Virus record (IMG/VR): IMGVR_UViG_3300044821_000127
Span: 1-64,000 of that record
DNA: 64,000 nt
Source of the DNA: a virus
Strand: one strand, 5' to 3'
Shown here: piece after piece, positions 32,967 through 42,747 of the stretch
How the letters are laid out: each line of letters begins with the position of its first letter
How positions within the stretch are numbered: the stretch's first letter is position 1
Notes under the pieces: generated by a model
The model's database searches: none
What the model saw: the letters and a program-made list of their open reading frames with translations, nothing else
Told to the model about the DNA's origin: nothing
Made by a program: the position numbers and the translations under genes

Positions 32967-35900
32967 TATCTGTGCCCTTGGGTTTGTTGCGGTCGGGCGG
33001 CGGGGCCGGGCGGTTGGGGTAAATCACCGCCATCCACTTCTGGAATAAAGGCAAGAATGTTCATTGGAAGGGGAAGATCTTGTTGCATGGCTACTTGACC
33101 GGGGCGCGAGAAGCCCCCACTTACAGGTATACGAATATCTCCGGTATAGAGGGGGTTGACAAAGGTATTGTAGGTTGGTGTACCAGCATTCGGTACATCA
33201 TCAAGATCAGTCCAAATAGGGGCAAGTTGTGGCGGATTTAGAGTAGAACCATCCACTTGATTAGACCCAATCACCATACCACTTGAAGCCTCCACGCGCG
33301 CCGTAACCGCCGCAATCTTCTTTCTTTGCCCTTGAACTGTTGGCTGCCCGGCATCAAGATAAACACTCTGCACTTGTACTTGAAATGGCAAGCCAAGAGT
33401 GATGGCCGAGCCAGAAAATTCCCCAAGATTAACGCTACCGTCAGAAGCAACCGTAATCGGAGGAACTACCTTACCATCAGAAAGCCCCGTTACCTTCATT
33501 CCAGCTAAGTAATCCAATCCATAAACAATATCGGTCGGTCGGGTAAAGGTCCAAGTGCCAGGAAGGGCCGGCGTGACAACGGGGGGCGTTCCACTATTTG
33601 GAATGGTCATTACTATTGGTTGAATAATGTTAGCAATTACATGGGTGGAGTCAATAAGTGTGGTAATTACTGCAATTCCACCGCCCATACGGATATAATA
33701 ACCCAATGAGCTTGGAGTAAACAATACCCCTGTACTTGTAAAAGTTGCGGAATTATCCAATTCAACAGACATTTCAGCGCCGCTTCCAGCGCCCGTAGGA
33801 TCAACAAAGAAGAATTGTGGATTGGTGTAGCCGCTTCCGGCGCTAGTAATTGTCACCGAGGTAATATGTCCAGTTCCATCAATAACTGGGGTTACCAAGC
33901 CACCAATTCCGGTGGGATCATTAATGGTGATTGTGGTCGATGTAGAATAGTTAGCGCCCCCAATAAGATGATTAACTACACTGATTGCCCCCAATCCTGT
34001 TGCAGAGCTTGCATAAAGTGTTGCATTAGGTTGATACATTGGATAAGCCAGTCCCGCATCAACACACCAGCAATTTTCGGTATTGTTCCAAAGACGATTA
34101 TCCATTCTTTCAATTAAATAAGCTGTGCCATTCGGGAGAAAACGCTGAACGGCAATATAAACAGCATCAACGGGGGGTTCAACAATGGAACAAACACTTT
34201 GAACCAATCCGTTTGTGTCATGGCGCGCCCAACCGATCACATCTTGCTGTTTTAAGTAAGTCAAACTCAGTAAGATTCCATCATTCCTGACCGCCCAAAG
34301 AATTTTGTATGGTTCTTCCGCCCAAGCCCATTCACGAATAGTGTAGTTGGTAAAAAGATGGGATGAAAGTTGAGTAATGTCCGCACCGGTGTAGATGTTG
34401 GTAAAGAAGTTATACTCAAGATTGCGAACAATGGAACCTTTGGATTGAACATATAGAACATTATAGTCGATTTTAATTGGTGGAACTGTGGCGGAACAGC
34501 CGTTATAGGATTGTGGTTGGGCTTGCTGATTGGCGGGGGTGATTGGTTGGGGATTAAGGGAACTTCCGCCGACACCGGTCAATTGCCAAGCAGCAAGGCC
34601 GGTAAGAACGACCAATCCACCCGGCATACTTACCATGAATTGAATACCATTTACTTCCACTGACCAAGGGGTGCCGGTTATGGCATCGGAAGCAATTGTG
34701 GGGATGCGATAGTCAAAATTCAGGAAGGCGCCGGGCTGGCTCATCCAGTAAGTATCGGGGTTGTTCGGCGAAGAAGCGTATACGCGCCGTTCTTGAAAAT
34801 AAGCCACTACACTTGGATAGGTGCCGGTCTCAGGGCCGATAATTAACGTGGCTGTGGGAAGGATGCCGCTTCCACTAAAAGAAATTGAGTCGCCGGGCTG
34901 ATAATTTATCCCATGATTGGTAACTATAAAGGCGGTAAGCGCCCCGCCAACAATTACTGGATAACCGGAAAACCCACTACCGGTTATGGTAGAAATGGCG
35001 AAACCTAATGTGGTTAGCCCCGAACCGCCAGAAGTAATATTTACTCGAATTGCTTGACCAGGAGCAAAAGGATTAATATGTAGTGGTGGTACTTGGCTAA
35101 AATCAGGGGTAATATTTGTGTCGATAAATTCTGTGCCCGCCGCTTGCCCAGCGTATCCGAAGGCCGCTCCGGCAGGTACAGCAAATCCTGTACTACTATC
35201 AACCGGAAGGGCCTTATATACGTAATAGGTGAAAACGCCCGAAACGGCTGACCAAGTAATACTATTTGAGCCGTATGTCGCGGCAATATTTACGGCGGAT
35301 GGAATATCGGCAATAGGAGAGGAAACACTCTCAGTGCCGTTGATTGGGCTAATGGCCGTTACTGCATAATTGTAATCGGTAGTTCCGCTACTGGTAGTTG
35401 CTCCAGTGCAGGTTGCGGGGGGCAGAATAGATGGAACAGGATTAACGGCGGTTAGCGTCCAGGAAGTGTCAGTAATCCGTGCCAAATCATATGCGGGATA
35501 GGAAATGTTTGTTATTTGATTCCAGCAGCAAATGGACATTACATCGGCGGACTGAGTGAACTTTAGATAAGAAAGATCGGCCTCAGCATACGGAGTTACT
35601 AAGGTAAAAATCCTAGTAATTGTTCCGCCAATAGTATATGTTCCATATGGAATGGTATTTACATTATTTCCGTAAACATCGGTAAGAGAGATAGTGGTGG
35701 GGGTTCTGGCTGAAACAATAAATGTTCTATCATTTATCTGCGGCATTCCGCTGACATTGGAAATAAATACCCAATCACCATTAGAGAAGGTGTTTACCAC
35801 ACTTACCACACCGGGGTTTGAATTGGTAATTCCGGTGATAAAAAGAAGCGCTTCGGTGACATACGCTCCGTTAAGAATAACCCGCATATAGAAATTACCA

Positions 35901-36151
35901 AATTCTAATGCTAGTCCTTGGTTAATGGAGAATTGAAATGGAATGAGGCGGGGTGGAATTGTGCGGCCGGTTTGTTTGGAAAAGCCAACGAAGGCAGTTC
36001 CGGCGCGGGAGTATGCCCCACCACGGTAGGAAACGAAAGCATTTCGCATTGTGGCCGCGCCAACATGAAAGCGCGCAAGATCCACATGGCCGAAAAGGCT
36101 AGGCGTCAATTCCCCCGAAGCAAAAGAGGTTTGAATAAATGGTACCGACAA
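32966..36151 (-). CDS. Tail tubular protein B / nozzle-like
   Basis: 1061 aa. IQTSFASGELTPSLFGHVDLARF at the start and repeated beta segments (Gly/Ser/Thr-rich) match the T7 gp12-type tail nozzle. Much longer than T7 gp12 (about 794 aa), with Ig-like or carbohydrate-binding beta modules probably inserted. Builds the lower tail tube. One-base spacing to the neighbouring genes. Confidence 0.75.
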   Translation of the reverse strand: MSVPFIQTSFASGELTPSLFGHVDLARFHVGAATMRNAFVSYRGGAYSRAGTAFVGFSKQTGRTIPPRLIPFQFSINQGLALEFGNFYMRVILNGAYVTEALLFITGITNSNPGVVSVVNTFSNGDWVFISNVSGMPQINDRTFIVSARTPTTISLTDVYGNNVNTIPYGTYTIGGTITRIFTLVTPYAEADLSYLKFTQSADVMSICCWNQITNISYPAYDLARITDTSWTLTAVNPVPSILPPATCTGATTSSGTTDYNYAVTAISPINGTESVSSPIADIPSAVNIAATYGSNSITWSAVSGVFTYYVYKALPVDSSTGFAVPAGAAFGYAGQAAGTEFIDTNITPDFSQVPPLHINPFAPGQAIRVNITSGGSGLTTLGFAISTITGSGFSGYPVIVGGALTAFIVTNHGINYQPGDSISFSGSGILPTATLIIGPETGTYPSVVAYFQERRVYASSPNNPDTYWMSQPGAFLNFDYRIPTIASDAITGTPWSVEVNGIQFMVSMPGGLVVLTGLAAWQLTGVGGSSLNPQPITPANQQAQPQSYNGCSATVPPIKIDYNVLYVQSKGSIVRNLEYNFFTNIYTGADITQLSSHLFTNYTIREWAWAEEPYKILWAVRNDGILLSLTYLKQQDVIGWARHDTNGLVQSVCSIVEPPVDAVYIAVQRFLPNGTAYLIERMDNRLWNNTENCWCVDAGLAYPMYQPNATLYASSATGLGAISVVNHLIGGANYSTSTTITINDPTGIGGLVTPVIDGTGHITSVTITSAGSGYTNPQFFFVDPTGAGSGAEMSVELDNSATFTSTGVLFTPSSLGYYIRMGGGIAVITTLIDSTHVIANIIQPIVMTIPNSGTPPVVTPALPGTWTFTRPTDIVYGLDYLAGMKVTGLSDGKVVPPITVASDGSVNLGEFSGSAITLGLPFQVQVQSVYLDAGQPTVQGQRKKIAAVTARVEASSGMVIGSNQVDGSTLNPPQLAPIWTDLDDVPNAGTPTYNTFVNPLYTGDIRIPVSGGFSRPGQVAMQQDLPLPMNILAFIPEVDGGDLPQPPGPAARPQQTQGHR

Positions 36152-37048
36152 TTAGTAAGAACTCCCATCGCTAAAACTACATGAGTCCCAGCCAAAACCC
36201 AAGCCGCCGAAACCTTCACCCATTCCACCAAATCCACCAAAAGCGCCCGATCCCCACGCACCGGTATTTCTTGTCCTCACCCAATCAGGTACATGCTCCA
36301 CCGAATACCAGCCCTCATTTCCATCAGTAATTCTTGCTTGCATAATCTTATTCTTGGCAATGAGAATTTGATCATCACGAAGGGCTTTACCAAGCTTTTT
36401 GTCTTTGGTGAGAGGTAGGGCTACTTGACTGGCGAGATAGGCCACCATGGCTTCACGGAATAATGCATCCCACATATTGGGGTAAACCATAAGGGCGGTA
36501 TATACTCCCCAAGCTTGAAATACATTGGTAAGAACTACGGTGGTGCCAGCCGGACTTGTGCCTTGTTGATTCCACCAGTCGCCCTGAGAGGTATTGCCGA
36601 TGTAGTTAAAATCGGTGGAAACGACGAAGCGGGCAGGAACTAGGCGAAGTTGATTGAGTGGTGGACCGCCGAACGGCAAGATCGGAACTTGGGAATTCGG
36701 CGGAACAATATTACCATTTGGGGCGCCCGAGGTCTGAAAGCAATCATTCATCGGAATGAAGCGCATCTTCAAGCAATCGGTCGGATAGCCGTATTCATAG
36801 GTCCATGGACGGGGGACAATCTTACCAACCCCCTGCGTTTGACCGGTGGCATCGGCAAGTAATTCCAATGGGGCTTGTTTACGGGCGAAATCCCAGTGGG
36901 CGGAGCGAAGAAGCTGCCGAATACATTGACCATACGCCCGAAGGCAGACTTGTGCCTCCCTGGTGCCTTCTTCCGGTTCGCCAATAATTACCTCACTCCC
37001 AATAGCATCAAGGGCTTGGTTGATTACATCGGCTGGGAGATTTGACAT
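36152..37048 (-). CDS. Tail tubular protein A-like, copy 1 (gp11 type)
   Basis: 298 aa. ADVINQALDAIGSE, AYGQCIRQLLRSAHWDFARK and WTYEYGYPTDCLKMRFI are the family marks shared with the next two genes. C-terminus Gly-rich (about 265-290). Adaptor between portal and nozzle. Confidence 0.7.
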   Translation of the reverse strand: MSNLPADVINQALDAIGSEVIIGEPEEGTREAQVCLRAYGQCIRQLLRSAHWDFARKQAPLELLADATGQTQGVGKIVPRPWTYEYGYPTDCLKMRFIPMNDCFQTSGAPNGNIVPPNSQVPILPFGGPPLNQLRLVPARFVVSTDFNYIGNTSQGDWWNQQGTSPAGTTVVLTNVFQAWGVYTALMVYPNMWDALFREAMVAYLASQVALPLTKDKKLGKALRDDQILIAKNKIMQARITDGNEGWYSVEHVPDWVRTRNTGAWGSGAFGGFGGMGEGFGGLGFGWDSCSFSDGSSY

Positions 37049-37052
37049 TCAC

Positions 37053-37682
37053 TTAACCTTGATTAATGTCGGCGGTGAAGGTAGCAACCGGTTCTTCTTG
37101 CTTTTCTTGCTTTTCGGTTTCGGCTTGGCCTTGGTTTAGTTCGCCGAGATTTGGGGCAAGCTTTATGCCGAGGGCCGCAACAAGAGCTTCTACGAATAGC
37201 GGCTCCCATAATGTAACATTTGTGACTTGCCCTGTATATACTAAAATAGCGGTGTCAACGTTGCAAACAATTGATTTGGCGGGGGGCGAAAGAGCATTAT
37301 CGTTGTAAACGTCAAATACTTGCGGTTGTGGATCAAAAGACGGGAGAAAGAATGGTTGGGACTTTACTGAGCGAACCTTTAGGCAGTCGTCAGGATAGAC
37401 GTATTCAAAAAGCCAGGGAACGGGGGGATAGGCGCTAGTCCAAGGATTTACTGGATTGTAGCCGCCCGCCGGCGCTGTTTTTATTAACGTCATGGTGACA
37501 TTTCTTTCCGCAAAGCCCCAAGATTGCTTACGGAGAAGTTCATCGCGTGTTTGGGAATAAACGTCCAGGCATTTTTTAGAGGCGTTTGAGCCCTCATAAA
37601 TTGAGCCGATACGCTTATCACAGCCAATACTGCCGAGAACGATATTGCAAATGTCTTCAACATTTCTAACACTGAGTGGCAT
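37053..37682 (-). CDS. Tail tubular protein A-like, copy 2
   Basis: 209 aa. VEDICNIVLGSIGCDKRIG, DVYSQTRDELLRKQSWGFA and FEYVYPDDCLKVR parallel the neighbouring copies. Ends in a Gln/Glu-rich stretch. One-base overlap with copy 3. Confidence 0.7.
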   Translation of the reverse strand: MPLSVRNVEDICNIVLGSIGCDKRIGSIYEGSNASKKCLDVYSQTRDELLRKQSWGFAERNVTMTLIKTAPAGGYNPVNPWTSAYPPVPWLFEYVYPDDCLKVRSVKSQPFFLPSFDPQPQVFDVYNDNALSPPAKSIVCNVDTAILVYTGQVTNVTLWEPLFVEALVAALGIKLAPNLGELNQGQAETEKQEKQEEPVATFTADINQG

Positions 37683-38251
37683 TATCCGTCTCTACTTTGT
37701 CCAATTTGTTCAATTTGTGAACTTGTGCCATACGCGTCGCGGGCGGTATCAGGACGGCCGTTTATGGCAATGGCAAGTTCAGAAGCCAATAATCTTACAA
37801 CAGTTTCCCTAAACAATGCGTCCCAGGTGGATTCAAGCGGCTGATTAGTATAAACCGCCAAGGCATTTGCTACATTAGTTTGGATTACCTTGGTTGGAAT
37901 GCCGGCAACAAGGTTATTGCAAACTACCCAATTATCTGGCAACGGATTAAATTGATCGGTAACGGTGGTTGGCATTAATTGTCGAACTTCTACGCCATTG
38001 GTAGGGTAAAAATATTCAAGGGGCCAAGGAAATAATGGGGTATTGCCGGTTAGGGTGAGTACGACTGTGTTCCGGTTAAAGTCCCAACCAAATTGTTTGG
38101 CAACAGTTTGGACGCAGGGCACGTAAAGTTGCGCGGCGGCTTTGCCGGCCGTGGAGTTGTCAAAAGTTGGGGCCACGCCCGTAACCGGGGTTTGGTTATC
38201 CCCGATCATAAAGATTGCCTGGTTTACGATGTCGGTGGAAGTTACGGGCAT
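37682..38251 (-). CDS. Tail tubular protein A-like, copy 3
   Basis: 189 aa. TDIVNQAIFMIGDN, LYVPCVQTVAKQFGWDFNR and WPLEYFYPTNGVEVRQ follow the same plan. Three adjacent paralogues may form successive rings or a hetero-oligomeric adaptor. Confidence 0.7.
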   Translation of the reverse strand: MPVTSTDIVNQAIFMIGDNQTPVTGVAPTFDNSTAGKAAAQLYVPCVQTVAKQFGWDFNRNTVVLTLTGNTPLFPWPLEYFYPTNGVEVRQLMPTTVTDQFNPLPDNWVVCNNLVAGIPTKVIQTNVANALAVYTNQPLESTWDALFRETVVRLLASELAIAINGRPDTARDAYGTSSQIEQIGQSRDG

Positions 38252-38260
38252 AACTTTACC

Positions 38261-41098
38261 TTAATGTCCAACGGCCATCCAACCACAAAAACCGGAGGTT
38301 GGATTTGAGTTTGTTACCACTGTAAAGCCAGTGACACTTGTACCGGAAAAAGAAGCGTAAACTGGAGTTGTTGAGTTTGTGCTTATATTAAAGAAATCGA
38401 TGCCATTAGGAAATGCTGCGGCAAATGTATATGAGGCTGGAGTTGTTGAGCAAACGACACTGCCAACTTTGATAATTGGCTGAGAGAATCCAGGATCATT
38501 GATTTTTGGTATGGTAGTTGAGGCGGAGATAGTGGATGGACCGGTGCCCCCAGAAATAGAAATGCCATATCCAGCGGAATTGCTGGTAACACCGGTGTTG
38601 GATACTATTACCGCTCCGGTGGTGGGAGAAACGGAAATTCCACTGCCACTACCAGTAACACTGCTAACCGCACCGGCCCCGCCGCAAGCGCCCCCGGAAC
38701 CGGCAACAATACCGGAGGAGTTCACTTGTAGACATTGAGTTGACCCGGTTATTGGGGTGGTGATTGCTCCGGAGAACGTTGCATTTTTTGTCCAAAAATT
38801 ATTCCAAATGTTGGACGCGCCACCAAGATCAACGGTGTTGGTTAACGTTGGAAGAAAACTTCCATTAACAAAGTTAGTTGCTCCAGCATAGCTAAGTGCC
38901 ACTCCGGTAGAGTTTACCTTAATCATATCGTAGCCAAGATTGGACGTAAGCCAGGTATTATCTGGGAAGACCGTTCCGCCCCCACCGCCACCACTACAAC
39001 CATTTGGTTGGTTACAAAAGATATATGTATTAGTTCCAGCATCTGGAATAGTATTACTAACATTTCCTGCAAACTGATTACCTGCGATCAGATTAGCATT
39101 CCCAGCAAGAACTTGAATTGGGTAGGATTGATTTGCCCCAGAACTACTTGAATTAACTACTGAACTATTATTCGCTCCGTTAATCACAATTCCGGGGTAT
39201 AGTCCACTTCCTTGAAGGGAGCTTGCGTAAACATGAACACCTTGAAGAATAATACGTGATCCAGCCCCAAGGACAATTCCGGCATTATAGGAGTTTATAT
39301 AGTTTCCGCCGGTAATTGTTAGTCCATCCAACGCGGCGTTATTTGCATAAATTGCCGCTAATCCAGTAGCTGCATGGCAATTATCCATAAACACATTGTA
39401 GATTTGTCCAGTTCCGGTAAATAGAAATGGATAGCCGGTATGAAGAGCAAAAGTCTCAGAAATAACATTTGTCAGATGCACGGCATAAATTTGTTGAGAA
39501 CCAGTTGGATTAAAAACTAATCCATAGGTGTTTGATAGATTGGATTCAAGAGAAAGGGCATCCACATAAAGCCCAGAAACATTATCTACTTCCATATCGG
39601 TGAGATAATTTCCTACCTCACCAATGTGAAAGAAGATATCTTGCGGTACGTCGGAGGCGAAACTTGTTCCGGTGATCATGATTGCAGCGGTACCGGTAGT
39701 TGATACTGGAGTTCCATTATTAGAGTAGTTATTGTTTGTGTGGCGATCGGCAATGGTGCCACCGTCGATATAATCGGCGTAAAGGCCGCCAGCCACACTA
39801 ATCTTATCAAAGATAAGTCCAAAATCTCCATGTTCACGAAGGATAGCCCCAACACCACTACCGGCCGTTCGAGTTGGAACGGAGTAAATTCCAATATTTT
39901 GTGCTCCGCCAAACTGCGTGTGAGAAAAGGTTACCATGTCGCCGGCTGTAAAGGTATTAAGGGCGCAGATTTGAGAAGCCTGCATTCCATCACCAACAAG
40001 AGTGATATTGTATCCAGTTATATTAATGCCAGCCGAAATCCCATAGCAATTGGGGGTGCCCGGAAAGTAAATCATTGCATTTGAGCCGGCCGCTGCAATG
40101 GCAGCATTTATTGCAGCTAGGTCATCGGCACTTCCGTTTCCGACTGCTCCGTAGTTTTGGATGTTATACCATTGGACGTTTTGCTTAATGGCAGCGGGCG
40201 CGGCGGGGCCGGTGGTGTTATTTCCAAGAACGGTTTTTGCGGCGATGTTTCCCAATTGAGAAGGAGAGAGCGAGCCGGCAAGATCGGAAAAGTTTGGCTG
40301 GGTTGTGGAGGGAATACCGCTGGTTGAGATTGTATTTACCCACTGGTGAGTGGTGGAAACTATGCTGCGCACCCCGCCAAGGGTAGTAGCGGAAGGATTC
40401 GGCAGAACGGTCGGAGAAATAGTCCCACCGGAAGTTGTTTGTAAGAGAACGCTATTTCCGGTGGTTCCGGTAATCATTTCACCAAGAACACTTGCATTAT
40501 CATAAAGTACTCGCCCAGAAGTGCCACTAGAGATTGGGGTTGTTCCTACTGTCAAATTTGTGTTGAGAGTGCCGCAATCTTTCAGTAATGTTCCAGTGGT
40601 GTTGTTCCAGCATGCTACATCGTTTACTACGGAAGTTGCAGGGCCTACTATTCCACCGATGGTAAAGGGGAAGGAGTAGTAAGAACCATTTACGTAGAAT
40701 TTAAATGGAAGAGGGGCCGCGGAACCGCCGTTACCATAGGCAAGTAATCCGCCGCCTTGGGCATTGGGAGACAGGCAGAAGAAGTGATAGCCAGTGGCGT
40801 TGGTGATGGGGGCGTCGTAGTCACAGAAGTTGGTAAGAAGCTGCCCGGTGCCGGCATTGGCAAAGGGAGGAGTGCCAGTACCTCTAATGGTCATGCCTAA
40901 TTCATTTATACCAGTACCAACATTTCCCCCACCAGCCGGACCACTATCAAGCATTGGAGGGTTGTTTGGCCCGCCAGTAGTTGCATACATGGGAATGCGC
41001 CCGGCAGTGCGGTTGCCAGTTTGTAATAGACTGGTTTGTGCATTGGCTGAAAAAGCCAAGAAGCTAAATATTGTGGAAAGAAGAATTGTCTTTTTCAT
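38261..41098 (-). CDS. Tailspike-like protein with pectate-lyase beta helix and signal peptide
   Basis: 945 aa. Residues 1-20 are a Sec signal sequence ending SANA-Q. Residues about 21-140 form a domain shared with the product of 42744-44633 (FCDYD, CLSPNAQGGGLLAYG). From about 305: YGAVGNGSADDLAAINAAI and IYFPG, the start of a pectate-lyase-type right-handed beta helix, running to about 720. The C-terminal part is Ser/Gly-rich. Probably the host-surface-degrading or binding protein. The signal peptide is unusual for a virion protein. Confidence 0.75.
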   Translation of the reverse strand: MKKTILLSTIFSFLAFSANAQTSLLQTGNRTAGRIPMYATTGGPNNPPMLDSGPAGGGNVGTGINELGMTIRGTGTPPFANAGTGQLLTNFCDYDAPITNATGYHFFCLSPNAQGGGLLAYGNGGSAAPLPFKFYVNGSYYSFPFTIGGIVGPATSVVNDVACWNNTTGTLLKDCGTLNTNLTVGTTPISSGTSGRVLYDNASVLGEMITGTTGNSVLLQTTSGGTISPTVLPNPSATTLGGVRSIVSTTHQWVNTISTSGIPSTTQPNFSDLAGSLSPSQLGNIAAKTVLGNNTTGPAAPAAIKQNVQWYNIQNYGAVGNGSADDLAAINAAIAAAGSNAMIYFPGTPNCYGISAGINITGYNITLVGDGMQASQICALNTFTAGDMVTFSHTQFGGAQNIGIYSVPTRTAGSGVGAILREHGDFGLIFDKISVAGGLYADYIDGGTIADRHTNNNYSNNGTPVSTTGTAAIMITGTSFASDVPQDIFFHIGEVGNYLTDMEVDNVSGLYVDALSLESNLSNTYGLVFNPTGSQQIYAVHLTNVISETFALHTGYPFLFTGTGQIYNVFMDNCHAATGLAAIYANNAALDGLTITGGNYINSYNAGIVLGAGSRIILQGVHVYASSLQGSGLYPGIVINGANNSSVVNSSSSGANQSYPIQVLAGNANLIAGNQFAGNVSNTIPDAGTNTYIFCNQPNGCSGGGGGGTVFPDNTWLTSNLGYDMIKVNSTGVALSYAGATNFVNGSFLPTLTNTVDLGGASNIWNNFWTKNATFSGAITTPITGSTQCLQVNSSGIVAGSGGACGGAGAVSSVTGSGSGISVSPTTGAVIVSNTGVTSNSAGYGISISGGTGPSTISASTTIPKINDPGFSQPIIKVGSVVCSTTPASYTFAAAFPNGIDFFNISTNSTTPVYASFSGTSVTGFTVVTNSNPTSGFCGWMAVGH

Positions 41099-41101
41099 TT
41101 T

Positions 41102-41359
41102 TTACTTCTTGTCTTGCTCATTGGTAGTTTTTGCCGCTTCGGCCTTAAGTTTGACATTTTCTTCGGTGAGTTGCTTTACCTGCATCTTAAGCGTGTCGCG
41201 CTCTTGGACAAGTGGCATGATGGCGGGACCGAGATGCTTGACTTGGGTAGAGAGAGCTTGCAGTTCTTCGCTGATGGACTGCACTGTCTGATCCGGCGCA
41301 CCTTGGGCAAAGGCCATGACTGGGAAGAGGATGATCGGCAGGATGATTAAAAGACGCAT
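41102..41359 (-). CDS. 85-aa exported coiled-coil protein
   Basis: Start set at 41359, in front of a signal sequence ending VMAFA-Q. The mature part is one long coiled coil (residues about 25-80). An upstream in-frame start at 41455 would hide the signal peptide. It may trimerise with or chaperone the neighbouring tail proteins. Confidence 0.6.
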   Translation of the reverse strand: MRLLIILPIILFPVMAFAQGAPDQTVQSISEELQALSTQVKHLGPAIMPLVQERDTLKMQVKQLTEENVKLKAEAAKTTNEQDKK

Positions 41360-41391
41360 GATTTTTCCGTTTATGGGCATTGGGTAAGGAC

Positions 41392-41441
41392 ACCGGCGAC
41401 AACAGCGATGCTCTTCGATGGGCTTATCCATTGTCGCCGGT
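41392..41441. repeat. 11-bp perfect inverted repeat
   Basis: ACCGGCGACAA (41392-41402) and TTGTCGCCGGT (41431-41441) can close a stem with a 28-nt loop between the genes ending at 41424 and starting at 41359. No U run, so a processing or attenuation hairpin rather than a terminator. Confidence 0.5.
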
Positions 41442-41705
41442 CGATAGACTGACATCCGTCATGGCCTGCAGGTTGCTGTAAACAGCATCATGGATGAGGC
41501 TGTAGAGCGCCGCGCCAGTTCCGGTCGGGACACCATAGGCGATCGTCTCAACGTTAGCCGGGGTAGCCCCGCCAGCAGTGATCGAGTTCAAGAGGGCAAC
41601 AGCTCTGACGGACGACTGCTTGAGTTTGATGGCGTCGGCGACGACTTGGGCCATGATGTTAGCAACAGCCTTGGATCGGTCGAGGTCAATGTGTGTGTTA
41701 GCCAT
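41424..41705 (-). CDS. 93-aa hypothetical protein
   Basis: Start at 41705: AGGAGC six bases upstream; the longer frame to 41843 lacks one. Ala-rich helices (VVADAIKLKQSSVRAVALL). GC-richer than the tail genes around it. Unknown. Confidence 0.55.
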   Translation of the reverse strand: MANTHIDLDRSKAVANIMAQVVADAIKLKQSSVRAVALLNSITAGGATPANVETIAYGVPTGTGAALYSLIHDAVYSNLQAMTDVSLSTGDNG

Positions 41706-41713
41706 GATTGCTC

Positions 41714-42079
41714 CTAGAGTGCCAGAAGTTGGGCGAGAAGTTGATTTATCAGAGTCTGATTTCCGTCTTCCACCGCCTTTTTCAGTTGGGCGGCAACAAC
41801 ATCCTTTGTCCTTGTGGTTATTTGGTACGGGGTCGTAACCCAAACCACCGTGGGGACGCCGGCTAGGACCTGGATCGTTCGCGTGATGGACCCAAAATCC
41901 CCGGTTGGGGGAGATGTCTCAACGACAGCCAGTATCCCGACAGACGCCCTGTTAGCCGGACTCGACGAATGAAGCCATGGTGGTGGGAAGGAGAGCGCCC
42001 CAATGCTAAACGTCTGGTCCGTGAACTCATCGAGATACTGGTATTGCCCCCCGCCAAGCGGGATTGCATAGGTTGTCAT
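41714..42079 (-). CDS. 121-aa hypothetical tail-region protein
   Basis: ATGA overlap with the SPRY-like gene. Beta-rich start (IPLGGGQYQYLDEFT) and a helical end. No domain recognised. Confidence 0.55.
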   Translation of the reverse strand: MTTYAIPLGGGQYQYLDEFTDQTFSIGALSFPPPWLHSSSPANRASVGILAVVETSPPTGDFGSITRTIQVLAGVPTVVWVTTPYQITTRTKDVVAAQLKKAVEDGNQTLINQLLAQLLAL

Positions 42080-42747
42080 GGGATCACCGTAGGGGTGAAG
42101 ATGAAGGAGGAGGATGTAGCGGCTCCGCCCCAGGCTGAAAACCCAGACGGAATACTGTACGCAAAGGCCGTAGCTCCAGTGTTTAGGGTAACTGTGGACG
42201 ATAATGCAGAAAGACTATACGCAGGAAAAACAGGGGATGTCGTGATATAATCGGCACCGCCTGTACCTAGGCCAGGATTGGCACTATTTTGCCATGTCCC
42301 ATTTTTTGCCCAATATATTAAATGATTAGTTACGTCAACGGCAATCGAGATAACGTTGCCCGTTGTATAGAAGCTTCCAGCTATGGAAGTACTACCTGTA
42401 TTTGCGTATAGGACTCCGTTAGCGGCATAATAACCGGCCCCATTAGAGTCACCATATCCGAATGGTACTGACGATAAATTTGAAGAAGAATTAGCTACGC
42501 CGATATAAGAATGCCCAAATGTGTCCAGCGTATCCGTCACTTCAAAGTAATATTTTCCGCTTGAGTGAGATAGTGTTCCACGTACCCCTTCTTCCCCCCC
42601 CCCCAAAACCGCTGCGGCGGTCAGGTTTCCATTCGACAATGTTACACCGGACGTTTTATCAGACGGGTTCCACGTTGACTGAGCTAGTGTTTCACTACAA
42701 AGCAAAGCCATTACTGATATTGTTACTAAGAAGATGTAGTTTTTCAT
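42076..42747 (-). CDS. SPRY-like domain protein with signal peptide
   Basis: 223 aa. Signal sequence ending ETLA-Q, then a single beta-sandwich domain: GKYYFEVTDT, SYIGVANSS, GYYAANGVLY, NVISIAVDVTNHLIYWAKNG, the marks of SPRY/concanavalin-like folds that bind proteins or glycans. Four-base overlap with the next tail gene upstream. Likely a surface-binding accessory. Confidence 0.7.
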   Translation of the reverse strand: MKNYIFLVTISVMALLCSETLAQSTWNPSDKTSGVTLSNGNLTAAAVLGGGEEGVRGTLSHSSGKYYFEVTDTLDTFGHSYIGVANSSSNLSSVPFGYGDSNGAGYYAANGVLYANTGSTSIAGSFYTTGNVISIAVDVTNHLIYWAKNGTWQNSANPGLGTGGADYITTSPVFPAYSLSALSSTVTLNTGATAFAYSIPSGFSAWGGAATSSSFIFTPTVIP

